Assembly (NCBI GenBank): GCA_039969155.1
Contig: JBDVOJ010000015.1
Span: forward strand, 1-64,000
DNA: 64,000 bases
Source: GCA-002733465 sp039969155
Lineage (GTDB): Bacteria; Pseudomonadota; Gammaproteobacteria; Enterobacterales; Kangiellaceae
Reading direction: 5' to 3'
Shown: positions 7,643 through 17,266 of the stretch, piece by piece
How the letters are laid out: each line of letters opens with the position of its first letter
Position numbering within the stretch: the first letter of the stretch is position 1
Translations under genes and position numbers: made by a program
Notes under the pieces: model-generated
What the model was told of the DNA's origin: nothing
The model's input: the letters and a program-made list of their open reading frames with translations, nothing else
The model's database searches: none

Positions 7643-8311
7643 TTAATCTATTGCGATTTTCATTGCCGCCGAACCAGCTAATGGCGATAGCATAATACTG
7701 AGTATTAGCATGGCGCCCAATACGGCTAGTTGACCGGTAACCCCATCATTTAATGACGCAGCTTGAACCGCTAACGCTCCAAAAATGAGTACTGGTATAA
7801 ATAATGGGAGTATTAGCAGAGTTAACAGTACTCCGCCGTTTCTCAAACCGAGCGTCAAACACATACCAATAGAACCGATAAAGCACAAACTGGGAGTTCC
7901 GATTAGTAAGCTGACAAACGCCACTCCGATTGCTCGACCGTCCAGGTTAAACAACACGCCAATCAATGGTGCCATTATAACTAACGGCAACCCAGTCACC
8001 AACCAGTTGGCGAGACTCTTGGCGGCAACTATTTGAGTGCCAGAGACCCCCGCCAGTAGAAGTTGTTCTAAGCCACCTTCTTCATAATCTGGTTGATAAA
8101 ACCCATTAAGGGATAACAAGATACTCAACAAAGCGGCCACCCATATAACGCCGGGAGCTATAAAGGCTAACTGAACGGGATCAGGGGTAACGGCTAGTGG
8201 AAAAAGACTAGTGACGATAACAAAAAAAGCCACAGGGTAGATAAATTCGTTCTTACTGCGAAAAACAACCGCAAGTTCACGCTTAATTAGGGCGATACTG
8301 CTAGAACTCAT
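7643..8311 (-). CDS. ccmB: CcmB, ABC exporter membrane subunit
   Basis: A 222-residue protein with about six membrane helices and the CcmB-typical stretches DPVQLAFIAPGVIWVAALL and EEGGLEQLLLAG. With CcmA it forms the ABC unit whose ATP hydrolysis frees holo-CcmE. Its start codon overlaps the ccmA stop by four bases. Confidence 0.95.
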   Translation of the reverse strand: MSSSSIALIKRELAVVFRSKNEFIYPVAFFVIVTSLFPLAVTPDPVQLAFIAPGVIWVAALLSILLSLNGFYQPDYEEGGLEQLLLAGVSGTQIVAAKSLANWLVTGLPLVIMAPLIGVLFNLDGRAIGVAFVSLLIGTPSLCFIGSIGMCLTLGLRNGGVLLTLLILPLFIPVLIFGALAVQAASLNDGVTGQLAVLGAMLILSIMLSPLAGSAAMKIAID

Positions 8312-8982
8312 TCTTGCTCACCCAATCGCTTGTAAAAAGCGTTTAAGTCTGCTGGTTGCAAGGTTAATGACGTAAGATTATCGATTCCTTTTAGTGGCTG
8401 ATGCGAAGTTAGGATGATTAGTCCTCCTTTCGATAAATGCTGGTTACACACTTCTTCGAGCCACGCTTGCCCATCTGTGTCCAAAGCGACCATTGGTTCA
8501 TCAAGAATCCATAATTTGACTGGCTCGCTGATTATTCTAGCAAGCGCAACACGGCGTTTTTGTCCTGCCGATAAATTAGCAACCTGTTCATCTAAGTAAT
8601 TTTCTATTTTTAGCGCCTTCAAGGCTCTATGAATATTAGGCTGATCGGCATCAAATCTAAGCTGCTGGTAAAAGCTTAAGTTTTGATTTACGGTTAGCCT
8701 TGGTTTTAGCCCTAACGCATGACCTAAGTAAAGAATTTGCTTGTGGATGTCATGTGTATTGGAACTGATTAGCTTACCGTTCCAGTATATGCTGCCTGAA
8801 TAGCGACTACTTAAGCCGCAAAGACAACGGAGTAAAGAGGTCTTGCCAGAACCATTGGTACCGGATATTTGAAGTGCTTCTCCTGAAATTAATTGGAAGT
8901 CGATTGTCTCAAACAAGGGTAAATCTGAACGAAATACCGCTAAATTTTCGATTTTCAGTAAGTTTTCAGATTCTTGGTACAA
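8308..8982 (-). CDS. ccmA: CcmA, ABC exporter ATPase
   Basis: First gene of the ccm operon. The 224-residue ATPase has Walker A GTNGSGKTS (41-49), signature LSAGQ (137-141), Walker B LWILDEP (157-163) and an H-loop TSHQ. The start is TTG at 8982: an in-frame stop lies just upstream and no ATG is close, so a non-ATG start is needed. The ribosome binding site is weak (AGAG). The gene is divergent from a FliK-like gene with 91 bases between them. Confidence 0.94.
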   Translation of the reverse strand: MYQESENLLKIENLAVFRSDLPLFETIDFQLISGEALQISGTNGSGKTSLLRCLCGLSSRYSGSIYWNGKLISSNTHDIHKQILYLGHALGLKPRLTVNQNLSFYQQLRFDADQPNIHRALKALKIENYLDEQVANLSAGQKRRVALARIISEPVKLWILDEPMVALDTDGQAWLEEVCNQHLSKGGLIILTSHQPLKGIDNLTSLTLQPADLNAFYKRLGEQE

Positions 8983-9073
8983 TTGAGTACTCTATTCAGC
9001 TAAGGCATAAGGCAAAAACTGCGGCTATACTATATTAAAGACGCTAGGTTTTCCATTGATGTAGGGCACAATT

Positions 9074-11044
9074 TTGAAGATAACTTCGAACGACATAGGG
9101 TCAAATAACTCGACTCAACAAGCAGTCGATTCGAAAGTGATCGAGCTATTAGCAAAATTGGCTTCAAAGCCGCTATTAATCGATAAGCTGCTGCTCTCCA
9201 AAGACAATGGCCTACAGTTGACCGTAAACTCACCTGAAGGCAAGTTGCAGCTCAGAATGCCCCTTCAACTAGCCCAACAGATGCAGCCTGCCGCTGCCCC
9301 GTCAAATAAGAACAATCCGAGCGTCGAACTTTCACTGAACAACAAAAGCCAAGTATTGCTTAAGTTAGTATCTCAAGTGGTTTCAAAAAATAGAGTTGTC
9401 AGCTCGACGCGCGCAACTCAATCCCCTGTGCTCAGCCAAGTAGTGTTTGGGCAAGCAAGGTTGGTCAACCCCGAGCTTTTAAAACTTGATTCCGCAATAT
9501 TGCCCACGCCAAACAATCAAACAAGTACTAATAAGGCAATAACTGCTAACCCACTTCTAAAATCAAACCAAACTGTTGATAATCGCACGATTAACAAATC
9601 AGTCAATTTGGAAGCGAATTTAAGAAGTAGTCACCTAAAAGGTCTACATACCCTGGCTTCTCAGCACAATAGCCCTACACTGCAGGGAAAACTCTCCTTA
9701 GTCAGTGTCAGCCAAGCCAAACCCAACTCGTTTTCGAGCATAAGACTCACTCCCGCGGCAATTAGTAACCAAAGTATCGACCCGAACAAAATCATAAAGA
9801 ACTTCCTGCGTCAGAGTTTTCCTAGCAAGGGAGGGTTGGCTAGCACTATTCAAAATCTTCAATATCAAATAAAAGAACTTCGACAGATAGTTTCCAAAAG
9901 CTTAGCTGGGGCGGCTAGTAACATTTCAAAAAGTAGCGTACCAATCGCTAATCAAATTATCGGTCAATCGAATTCCATCGCGGAACTGATGAATCAACTA
10001 ACAAGAGCCACTAGTAGGCCTCAATTAAGTAATGCTGCAAGCATCATGGAAAGACTTAGCAACAGTGGCAACCTATTCGAAAACAAACTTGCTTCGTTCA
10101 GCCAATCTTCGACCGACGTCAGCTCTGCTAAAGACCCATTAACCATACTTAAATCAAATAGTATAGCCTCTCCTCTGTTGATGAATGCCAAGGCAAACAC
10201 TTCCTCAAGTGAGTCAGCACAACTCCTTTCAGGTAAGGTGAAGGCTAAAACGTTAAATAATCCCTCCAACCAGAGTAATTTAAGCGTTAACGATATAAAA
10301 CTATTACTAGTACAGTTGAAAGCCCAAGTTGAAAAATTAATCAGTCAAATAAATTCACTTCAACCTAGAACATTGACAGAACCTGCAAGCCAAACAGCCC
10401 CCCAATCAGCCAATAACCAAACAGCGGTTCTAACAGAGCAAATACGGCGAGAACTTGAGAATAATCCCAATACTTTACTGAGAAAGGAAAACACCACTGG
10501 CGTCGGTGTTGCTAATCAAGGCAAAAGAGCTGCTGCTAGTCTATCGAACTTACTTTTAACAGTCGGACAATCTAATCAATTAACCAAGGCATTGTCGGAA
10601 ATTGTAATCGAAGTGAGAGCAGCCCTAAGCCAAATAGAAACAAATCAGCTCTTAAGCCTTAGAGCAGAACAACCCAATATCCACCAATTCTTGGTTGATC
10701 TACCATTCTCTAACAATAAGCAAATCGATTCCTTTGAATTACTAATCGAACATCAAAATGAAAACCTGACCAAGTCAGTTAAACAGTGGAAGGTTGTCGT
10801 TAGGTTTGATTTAGATCCGCTTGGCCCTATGTTTGCGCAAGTTCAATTGAAAGATAATCGTATCTCAACCAATATTTTTGCCGAGTCACAACCAACAGCA
10901 AAACTAATTAATGAGCACTTACATGTATTGCAAAAATCTTTAGCTGATGCAGGCTTGGATATTGATCAAGTGGCGGGTAGTCAAGGTAAGATTCCCGAAA
11001 GCTTAGCTAAGAATACTGAGCACTCTGTGGACATACGAGTATGA
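9074..11044 (+). CDS. FliK-like protein, hook-length control C-terminal domain
   Basis: A 656-residue protein, mostly low-complexity Ser/Asn/Gln-rich sequence, ending in a recognisable Flg_hook domain (about residues 575-640): WKVVVRFDLDPLGPMFAQV, followed by an LHVLQKSLADAGLDI-like helix. In flagellar systems this domain of FliK meets FlhB and switches export specificity. No other flagellar genes are in the window, but its downstream partner is an FlhB C-terminal homologue, so the pair mirrors the FliK-FlhB switch. I recall the same pair next to ccm genes in Pseudomonas. The start is TTG 9074 with AGGG upstream; no early ATG exists. It overlaps the next gene by four bases. Confidence 0.75.
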   Translation: MKITSNDIGSNNSTQQAVDSKVIELLAKLASKPLLIDKLLLSKDNGLQLTVNSPEGKLQLRMPLQLAQQMQPAAAPSNKNNPSVELSLNNKSQVLLKLVSQVVSKNRVVSSTRATQSPVLSQVVFGQARLVNPELLKLDSAILPTPNNQTSTNKAITANPLLKSNQTVDNRTINKSVNLEANLRSSHLKGLHTLASQHNSPTLQGKLSLVSVSQAKPNSFSSIRLTPAAISNQSIDPNKIIKNFLRQSFPSKGGLASTIQNLQYQIKELRQIVSKSLAGAASNISKSSVPIANQIIGQSNSIAELMNQLTRATSRPQLSNAASIMERLSNSGNLFENKLASFSQSSTDVSSAKDPLTILKSNSIASPLLMNAKANTSSSESAQLLSGKVKAKTLNNPSNQSNLSVNDIKLLLVQLKAQVEKLISQINSLQPRTLTEPASQTAPQSANNQTAVLTEQIRRELENNPNTLLRKENTTGVGVANQGKRAAASLSNLLLTVGQSNQLTKALSEIVIEVRAALSQIETNQLLSLRAEQPNIHQFLVDLPFSNNKQIDSFELLIEHQNENLTKSVKQWKVVVRFDLDPLGPMFAQVQLKDNRISTNIFAESQPTAKLINEHLHVLQKSLADAGLDIDQVAGSQGKIPESLAKNTEHSVDIRV

Positions 11045-11412
11045 ACACAGAATCAAAAAAGCCGAAAATCGGTAAGGCAGCCGCACTAAAATATGATGGA
11101 AAAAATACGCCTAAACTTGTGGCGAAAGGTCAAGGGCAATTAGCTCAAGAAATAGTTTCTTTGGCTGAGCAAAATGACGTTCACATACACTACGATCCAC
11201 TATTACTTAATGTACTTACCAAGCTAGAGCTTGGCGACGAAATACCCGAGCCTTTATATTTAGCGGTTGCTAAAATCATCGCATTCGCTTATTACTTACA
11301 AGGAAAACATCCTGATAAAAAGAGTCACTCACCCGACCCAGAAAAGCTACTTCTAAGTGATGAGATCCAACCCATAGATATGATTAATTTGCCTGAAGAT
11401 TTTGCAGAATAG
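11041..11412 (+). CDS. Stand-alone FlhB/YscU C-terminal domain homologue (FlhX type)
   Basis: A 123-residue soluble protein equivalent to the cytoplasmic C-terminal fragment of FlhB/YscU: KAAALKYDGKNTPKLVAKG, then LAQEIVSLAEQNDVHIHYDPLL, then IPEPLYLAVAKIIAFAYYL. It begins where the autocleavage site NPTH would be, and that tetrapeptide is absent, so it resembles a pre-cleaved export switch domain. Such orphans (FhlB/FlhX/YlqH) can partly replace the FlhB C-terminal domain in some species. The ATG overlaps the end of the FliK-like gene, so the two are translated together. Confidence 0.82.
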   Translation: MNTESKKPKIGKAAALKYDGKNTPKLVAKGQGQLAQEIVSLAEQNDVHIHYDPLLLNVLTKLELGDEIPEPLYLAVAKIIAFAYYLQGKHPDKKSHSPDPEKLLLSDEIQPIDMINLPEDFAE

Positions 11413-11460
11413 ATTTATCTAAAGCGCATCTATAAAATCAATTAATACTTTCATAAACGA

Positions 11461-12549
11461 TCAAAAACTTTGAGAAATAGTCTCCTGACTAAGCTCGTCA
11501 GGAAAGGTCTTTCGAATTACCAGAAATCGCTCTAAATTATCGAAAAAGAGTTCAACTAGCTTAGGATCAAAGTGAGCGCCTTGCTGGGAGCGAATATAAT
11601 CAAAAATTGCTCTATCATCCCAAGGCTCTTTGTAACAGCGTTTAGAACAAAGCGCATCAAACACGTCAGCTAGTGCAGTAATTCTTCCATAAAGGTGTAT
11701 ATCTTGACCTGACTTTTTGTTGGGATAGCCTGAACCATCCCATTTTTCATGATGCTCAAGAGCAACAATCGCAGCTGTTTTAAGTATTTCTCTATTAGAG
11801 CGTTTTAACATGTCGTACCCTAGTTGTGCATGAGTATCCATGATCACTCTTTCATCATCAGTCAAAGGTCCTTTCTTGTGAAGAATATTATCAGGAATCC
11901 CCACTTTACCTAAATCATGCATTGGTGAAGCTAGCGCCAAAACATCAGCCTCGTGAATAGGTACTCCGGATAGTATTGCGAATAACCTGGAATACTCCGC
12001 TACACGTTTGACATGCATTCCGGTTTCTTTGGATCGAGTTTCAGCAATTGCTCCCAAAGTCAACACCACTTCTTTTTGCGAATCTTCTAATTCGTCGTTT
12101 AATCGTCTTAACTCGAGGATGGCTTTATCAATCTTCTCTTGCTGCGAATCCTCATAGGCTTTAAGTTTTAGATGAGTTCTTACTCTTGCCAATAACTCAG
12201 CCGTATTGAAAGGTTTGGTGACATAATCTTGTCCGCCCGCGGAGAAGCCTTTAACAATACTATCGTGATCATCCCTAGCGGTTAAAAAGATTACTGGTGT
12301 TTCAGTATAATTGGAAAGTTGCTTAATTCGTTTGCATGTTTCATAGCCGTCTAGCCCCGGCATCATAATGTCGAGAAGAATCAAATCGTACGCAGACTCC
12401 CTTACGATTTCTAGAGCCTGATTACCGCTCATTGCATAAGACAAGTGATAATTCTCATCCTTCAACAAGTTTGCGACAACTTGAATATTCTTGCCTATAT
12501 CATCAACAATTAACACTCTAAATCTTGACACTCTACCTCCAAGAAGCAC
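11461..12549 (-). CDS. Response regulator with HD-GYP cyclic di-GMP phosphodiesterase output
   Basis: A 362-residue protein. The N-terminal receiver domain (about 11-125) has the acidic pair in LIVDD, phosphoacceptor Asp60 in LILLDIMMP and the conserved TKPF lysine. A short coiled coil (about 130-160) leads to an HD-GYP domain with HDLGK (211-215) and HHEKWDGSGYP (266-276), the full metal-binding and GYP signature, so it probably hydrolyses cyclic di-GMP. It lies 27 bases after a hybrid histidine kinase in the same orientation, its likely phosphodonor. The start is GTG at 12549 with AAGGA upstream; GTG 12531 just behind GGAGG is a second possibility. Confidence 0.93.
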   Translation of the reverse strand: MLLGGRVSRFRVLIVDDIGKNIQVVANLLKDENYHLSYAMSGNQALEIVRESAYDLILLDIMMPGLDGYETCKRIKQLSNYTETPVIFLTARDDHDSIVKGFSAGGQDYVTKPFNTAELLARVRTHLKLKAYEDSQQEKIDKAILELRRLNDELEDSQKEVVLTLGAIAETRSKETGMHVKRVAEYSRLFAILSGVPIHEADVLALASPMHDLGKVGIPDNILHKKGPLTDDERVIMDTHAQLGYDMLKRSNREILKTAAIVALEHHEKWDGSGYPNKKSGQDIHLYGRITALADVFDALCSKRCYKEPWDDRAIFDYIRSQQGAHFDPKLVELFFDNLERFLVIRKTFPDELSQETISQSF

Positions 12550-12576
12550 TCTAAATTTTTCCTTGTCTGGACGAAA

Positions 12577-14946
12577 CTATCTCGACAACTCCGCTTTTAA
12601 AACTCTTACTAATCGGTCTATTTCTTCCACATCAAACGCGTCGCACGCAGACTTAAGCCGATTAGTAAAAATGATAAAACTCGGCTCGGAATGCGCTTCA
12701 GCTTCAATTGATAATTGCTCCACAAAAGACGACAATTTACTAACATCTCCCTGGCGGTATGCCACATCAATCGGCTTTAGAAAGCGCTCGTTAATAGTCT
12801 TCCTGAAATCATCTTTTAATTCTAACCGGGTACTTTCACCCGCACCTCCATTGGAATCGACAACATGAGTTTCGTTGGAGATAAATCGCGCCATCGTTTC
12901 TATTAACTTTGACTTTAGAACAGGTTTTCTTAAGAACGCATCAAACACCTTCCGTTTTTTTCGCGACTCCTCATCTTCCAAAGCTGATGCCGTTAATGCG
13001 ACTATAATGGTGTTTTGTTGTTTTTTTATCAGTTTGGTCGCTTCGTACCCATCTAACAATGGCATTCTTAAATCCATAAATATAATGTTGGGTTTGATTT
13101 TTTTAGCGAGCTCTACTGCTTGCAACCCATTTTCCGCGACAAATACTTCGAAAGGATAGTCTTCCAAGTATTTTATCAATAGTATACGATTGCTTTCGAT
13201 ATCATCCACCAACAAAACAACAGAGTCGTCGAACTTGTATGCGAGATTCGCACTGTCACTAAAATCAAAAGCCTCCGTTGTTTTGATATCAAACAACCTG
13301 AAAGTAAAGCAACTACCTTCCCCCTCGGAACTCACTACACTTAGATCGCCCCCCATTTTTTCGGCTAATTTTTTGCTGATAGCCAAGCCTAACCCAGTGC
13401 CCGATAACTGCTGTTTACTTTCAGCAAGATTTTGCTCAAAATGCTCAAAAATCAGCTCCAAAGACTCCTCATTGATTCCAATTCCAGTATCGGAAATGTC
13501 GACAATTAAATCTACAGCTTCTGAGTTATCATCTCCATTATTTGCTCTCACTCTAATCTGTACACTACCTGAATTGGTAAATTTTTGAGCATTGCCGATA
13601 ATATTAAGCAGAACTTGCCTCACCCGGTTTGCATCGAGTACCAAATGCTGAGGAACTGATGAATCTAAATGCACAGTAAACTCAACGCCTTTACTTTTCA
13701 TACCTTCTTCAAATAGCAGAGTTAACTCCTCGATCAATTTATGAAAGTCAGTTGGCTGATAATCCATAGTCATTTTTCCAGCTTCAATTTTGGATAGATC
13801 GAGAATATCGTTAATTATGTGAAGCAAACCATCGCTTCCAACTCGAATAGAATGTAAATAAGATTGTTGTTTCTCGGAAAGTTCAGACTCAGATAGTAAA
13901 TGCGAAAAACCCACAATCGCATTGAGTGGTGTTCTGATTTCGTGACTCATATTCGCAAGAAATTCAGACTTTGCTTTGTTTGCTAACTCAGCATCTTCTC
14001 GCGCAGACTTCAGTGCTTTCTCAACAAGCTCTTTGTGGTAGATTTCCAATTTGAGCCTTCTTATCCAATAAAGGGAAAAGAACACAAACAATACTCCAAT
14101 GCCGGCAATTCCAACTAAAGTCTCAGTTCTGATCCCAGAATGATAATTGACTGCAAACCAAGCGTTAGTAATACTCCGTTTTTCGATCTCGCTCAGTCTG
14201 TCTAAAGTTTTATTGATAATGCTTTTTAAAACTATATGCTCGGGACTTACTTCAAAATGAAGTCCTAGTTCAGCACTTATCAACCCACTAACTCGTAAAT
14301 TATAAAGTTCCGCATTTCTCAAATAGTGAGCCACAACGGCCATACTTCCGACAAAGGCATCAGCGCGATTTCTAGCCACCAACGTAAGAGCATGGTCAAT
14401 ACTATCGGTATACACTAGATTTATATTTGGATGCTTAGTTCGAAAGTAATGTGCAAGATAGGAATCTTCGTTTATAGAAACGGTTAACCCATCGAGTTGT
14501 TCAATATTTTGGACATATGAGTAACGTTCTGAGGTCACTATAGAGAGTGGAGAAGAAATATAATCCTTAGTTAAAAAATCCGAATCACTGGCAGGTTTTA
14601 TTCGCGGAACTGCCACCCTTAAACAAATATTGCCTTGAACTAGTTTGGAATTTAAATCTTCAAGGTTATTAGATGGAACGTACTTAAACTGAATTCCTGC
14701 ATCCTTAGCTACTAGCTTAAGATAATCGATCCCAATACCTGAAGCCTGACTATCAACAATAAAAAGTGGAGGTCGATGAAGTTCACTGTAATAAACAACG
14801 GGGTGTTGCTTAAGCCAATTTAATTCTAGTTCGGTATAGGCGCTGTCGTTCGAATGGAATGAGGTGCTATTTTGAGGGTTCGACAAAGGCCCTGTGTTGT
14901 ATAAACACAAAAATACAAACGCCATACTCTTGATGAAAATATTCAC
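12577..14946 (-). CDS. Hybrid histidine kinase with periplasmic solute-binding sensor
   Basis: A 789-residue membrane sensor. Order: signal peptide (1-22), a type 3 solute-binding domain (SBP_bac_3, about 40-265), one membrane helix (about 276-295), HisKA with phosphorylated His335 in MSHEIRTPLN, a HATPase domain (N box NIIGNAQKF, G boxes DTGIGI and GTGLGL), then a receiver with FMDLRMPLLDG. The last about 100 residues look like an Hpt fold (NRLKSACDAF), but the usual Hpt histidine position is Asn762, so phosphotransfer there seems unlikely. Ligand unknown; this sensor class often binds amino acids. The start is GTG, with ATG seven codons later as an alternative. It pairs with the HD-GYP regulator downstream. 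Confidence 0.92.
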   Translation of the reverse strand: MNIFIKSMAFVFLCLYNTGPLSNPQNSTSFHSNDSAYTELELNWLKQHPVVYYSELHRPPLFIVDSQASGIGIDYLKLVAKDAGIQFKYVPSNNLEDLNSKLVQGNICLRVAVPRIKPASDSDFLTKDYISSPLSIVTSERYSYVQNIEQLDGLTVSINEDSYLAHYFRTKHPNINLVYTDSIDHALTLVARNRADAFVGSMAVVAHYLRNAELYNLRVSGLISAELGLHFEVSPEHIVLKSIINKTLDRLSEIEKRSITNAWFAVNYHSGIRTETLVGIAGIGVLFVFFSLYWIRRLKLEIYHKELVEKALKSAREDAELANKAKSEFLANMSHEIRTPLNAIVGFSHLLSESELSEKQQSYLHSIRVGSDGLLHIINDILDLSKIEAGKMTMDYQPTDFHKLIEELTLLFEEGMKSKGVEFTVHLDSSVPQHLVLDANRVRQVLLNIIGNAQKFTNSGSVQIRVRANNGDDNSEAVDLIVDISDTGIGINEESLELIFEHFEQNLAESKQQLSGTGLGLAISKKLAEKMGGDLSVVSSEGEGSCFTFRLFDIKTTEAFDFSDSANLAYKFDDSVVLLVDDIESNRILLIKYLEDYPFEVFVAENGLQAVELAKKIKPNIIFMDLRMPLLDGYEATKLIKKQQNTIIVALTASALEDEESRKKRKVFDAFLRKPVLKSKLIETMARFISNETHVVDSNGGAGESTRLELKDDFRKTINERFLKPIDVAYRQGDVSKLSSFVEQLSIEAEAHSEPSFIIFTNRLKSACDAFDVEEIDRLVRVLKAELSR

Positions 14947-15118
14947 GTTTATCCAATTGTCGGACTAGTTTATAAAAGTAACTAGCGATTAATAAATTCT
15001 GGTCCCCGATGCTATTGACAAATTATAAAGGGCGATTCATTAAAATTAGCTAACTTTCGCCAATAATACAAGTCAAACCGCCTTACTATCAATCAGTTTT
15101 CTAGTTTTTCCAAAGGCC

Positions 15119-15601
15119 CTAGTGCTGATGACCACCAATTCCGTGCGCATGTCCGTGGGCTATCTCTTCAGCGGTAGCGGCTCTCACATCTTTGATTTCC
15201 ACATCGAAAGTTAATGTAAGACCGGAAAAAGGGTGATTGGAGTCCACCACCACCATGAATTTTCCTGGTTTAACAACCGTGACTCTTTTATTTCCTTGCT
15301 CAGTATGAACAACTCCTACCATTCCCTTCTTCCATTTCTTGGCTCCTTGCAAATGTTTCATCGGTATCTTTTGTTCCATGTTGTCTCTCTTGACCCCATA
15401 TGCGTCCTCCGGCTCCAAGGTTACCGAAATATTGTTACCTGCGGCATGTCCCTCTAATGCTTTTTCCAACCCTTTTAATAATCCGCCATGACCGTGCAGA
15501 TACGCCATTGGTATCGAGTCTGAAGTGTCTTCTAACACATTATTAGTTGCATCAGACATTTTATAAGTGAATTGAACAACCGTATCTTTTTCTATTTTCA
15601 C
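15119..15601 (-). CDS. FKBP-type peptidyl-prolyl isomerase, SlyD-like
   Basis: A 160-residue cytoplasmic prolyl isomerase and chaperone. SlyD family signatures are present: MAYLHGHGGLLKGLEKALEG and NHPFSGLTLTFDVEI. The tail (about 149-160) is rich in histidine and glycine (HGHAHGIGGHQH), as in metal-binding SlyD proteins that help deliver nickel. The start is GTG at 15601 with AGGA seven bases upstream. It is divergent from the FHA gene. SlpA or an FKBP of another subtype is possible, but the insert length and His tail favour SlyD. Confidence 0.88.
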   Translation of the reverse strand: MKIEKDTVVQFTYKMSDATNNVLEDTSDSIPMAYLHGHGGLLKGLEKALEGHAAGNNISVTLEPEDAYGVKRDNMEQKIPMKHLQGAKKWKKGMVGVVHTEQGNKRVTVVKPGKFMVVVDSNHPFSGLTLTFDVEIKDVRAATAEEIAHGHAHGIGGHQH

Positions 15602-15674
15602 ATTGAATTCCTAATTGAAGTGACCGTTGGTATTAGATTATTATAGAGCATGCTTCCTTTGAATTTCTAACTAT

Positions 15675-16046
15675 ATGCCTGTTCTAGTCCAGCGCCACAA
15701 TGATGTAGTGGTCAATAAATTTGAAATAAATCATCAGGGCCTAACTATCGGCCGTTCGATAAAAAATGATCTCTATTTGGACGACCCGTCTACCAGTCAG
15801 ACACATGCCAAAATTGTTGCTAAAGAATTAAAGGATGGATCGTTAATCTATTTTTTGGTTGACCTTGACAGTACTAATAAAACATTTGTAAATCAACAAC
15901 CTATAACTGAACATTTATTAACTGATCAGGACGAGATAGAAATAGGAATGCATCATTTTAAGTTTATTGACGAAAACAAAGAATCTTTGGCCGCAACTCG
16001 GCAGTATAAAAAGAGCTGGATTCCTGGGGTGTTGGTTCTCAAATAA
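15675..16046 (+). CDS. FHA domain protein
   Basis: A 123-residue protein made of one forkhead-associated domain, which binds phosphothreonine peptides. The conserved residues are visible: GRS followed by N (LTIGRSIKNDLYLDD), STSQTHAKI, and DLDSTNKTFVN. No signal peptide is seen. The C-terminal about 20 residues (YKKSWIPGVLVLK) lie outside the domain. No kinase or phosphatase gene is adjacent, so the partner is unknown. Confidence 0.87.
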   Translation: MPVLVQRHNDVVVNKFEINHQGLTIGRSIKNDLYLDDPSTSQTHAKIVAKELKDGSLIYFLVDLDSTNKTFVNQQPITEHLLTDQDEIEIGMHHFKFIDENKESLAATRQYKKSWIPGVLVLK

Positions 16047-16089
16047 TAACCGCAGCTAGATTTATACTAATTTTTGACTTTCCAATCAG

Positions 16090-17172
16090 TCAATAAAAAT
16101 CACCGTTATCATTAGCCTTAATTAAAGGTTGTGAAAACCAGTAATAGGACCCCGCCACGTCTGAAAGCGCAGTACAGTTTATGCGGCTTCGACCTTGCCA
16201 TTTCGTATCTTCTAAAAGAAACACCCTACCAGACGCCTGTTTCTTTGAAGGCAGCAGACGACCATCTGAAGCAAAACAATTTACCGCAAGGTGATTGTGA
16301 GAAGCAGCCAATCGAACAAACAACTTTAGAGATTTTACCGTATTAGGAATCAATTGAGAGTCAAGAATATCATCGTTTTCATCTAACAAAATCGCCGCTT
16401 TCACTTCTAGCGCTCGGCTATTTACTTTTAAAACAAAATCCTCCATTTTGCCAAACCTGCCTCCAAACGGAAATCGAGGTAATGCTAATTTATCGTAGTT
16501 ATTTCCCACGGCTCCAGAGTGTTGGCCAAATGCAATATAGCCTTGTTTTTCTATTTCAGCTTTAACTTGATTATCAAATTCTCCATAGGGGTAAGCGAAT
16601 ACTTTGTGAACTTTAGTCAGATTTATTGATAACGTTTTCTCGGCGCGCGAGATTTCCTGTTGATTGCTAATAGACTTCGAGGAAGCAGAATGATTCTGAT
16701 TCTTTGGGATCATATGGGGGTGACTGACAGAATGATTAGCGATTGCCCCACCGTAATCTATGATGGTTTGCAACTCTTGCCAAGTCATAAACTGTTCAAG
16801 TTTTTGTTCTAGCGGCTCTGTATTCACAAAAACCGTAAACGAATAGTTATATTTTTTTAATAAAGGGAACGCAATATCGTATATGGAACGATATCCATCA
16901 TCGAAGGTAATCAACACACTCTTTTCCGGGAAAGGACGTGCATGTTCTAGATGACGAATAAAGGTCTCAAGGTTTAAAACTTTAAACTGGTTTTGATGAA
17001 GATACTCCAGATGTTTAGCAAACAATTCGGGATTCAGGCTAGTAATTTCAGGAGTGCTGTTGGATATATGGTGGTACTGAAGCACCACCGCAGTTCGACC
17101 AGCGATAGGGGTTAATACAAGGCCAAAGAGTGTCGCAATAAACCAACTTAAAACAATGGATTTAAGGTGCAT
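16090..17172 (-). CDS. Polysaccharide deacetylase (NodB homology) family protein
   Basis: A 360-residue exported protein with an N-terminal signal segment (about 1-28). The NodB domain (about 30-225) has the opening VLQYHHIS, catalytic motif TFDDGY and metal-binding NHSVSHPHM. Members remove N-acetyl groups from polysaccharides or peptidoglycan; the substrate cannot be read from sequence. The C-terminal about 120 residues (after FPFGGRFGKMEDFV) form a separate domain I cannot name. Monocistronic, convergent with the FHA gene. Confidence 0.88.
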   Translation of the reverse strand: MHLKSIVLSWFIATLFGLVLTPIAGRTAVVLQYHHISNSTPEITSLNPELFAKHLEYLHQNQFKVLNLETFIRHLEHARPFPEKSVLITFDDGYRSIYDIAFPLLKKYNYSFTVFVNTEPLEQKLEQFMTWQELQTIIDYGGAIANHSVSHPHMIPKNQNHSASSKSISNQQEISRAEKTLSINLTKVHKVFAYPYGEFDNQVKAEIEKQGYIAFGQHSGAVGNNYDKLALPRFPFGGRFGKMEDFVLKVNSRALEVKAAILLDENDDILDSQLIPNTVKSLKLFVRLAASHNHLAVNCFASDGRLLPSKKQASGRVFLLEDTKWQGRSRINCTALSDVAGSYYWFSQPLIKANDNGDFY

Positions 17173-17266
17173 AACTGTTGGCCTTTATTAGGCTGCCCTA
17201 TCAAGGGCAAACCACTAAAATGAAGTTTAAAACTCCCTTTTTAAATTCTAAAACTTAATCAGATGA

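Noticed and set aside
9005..9025. GG...GC pattern upstream of the FliK-like gene as a sigma-54 promoter
   Set aside because: Spacing between GG and GC is eight bases instead of ten.
16060..16095. Inverted repeat TTGACT / AGTCAA between the FHA and deacetylase genes as a terminator
   Set aside because: Short stem and no T-run after it on either strand.
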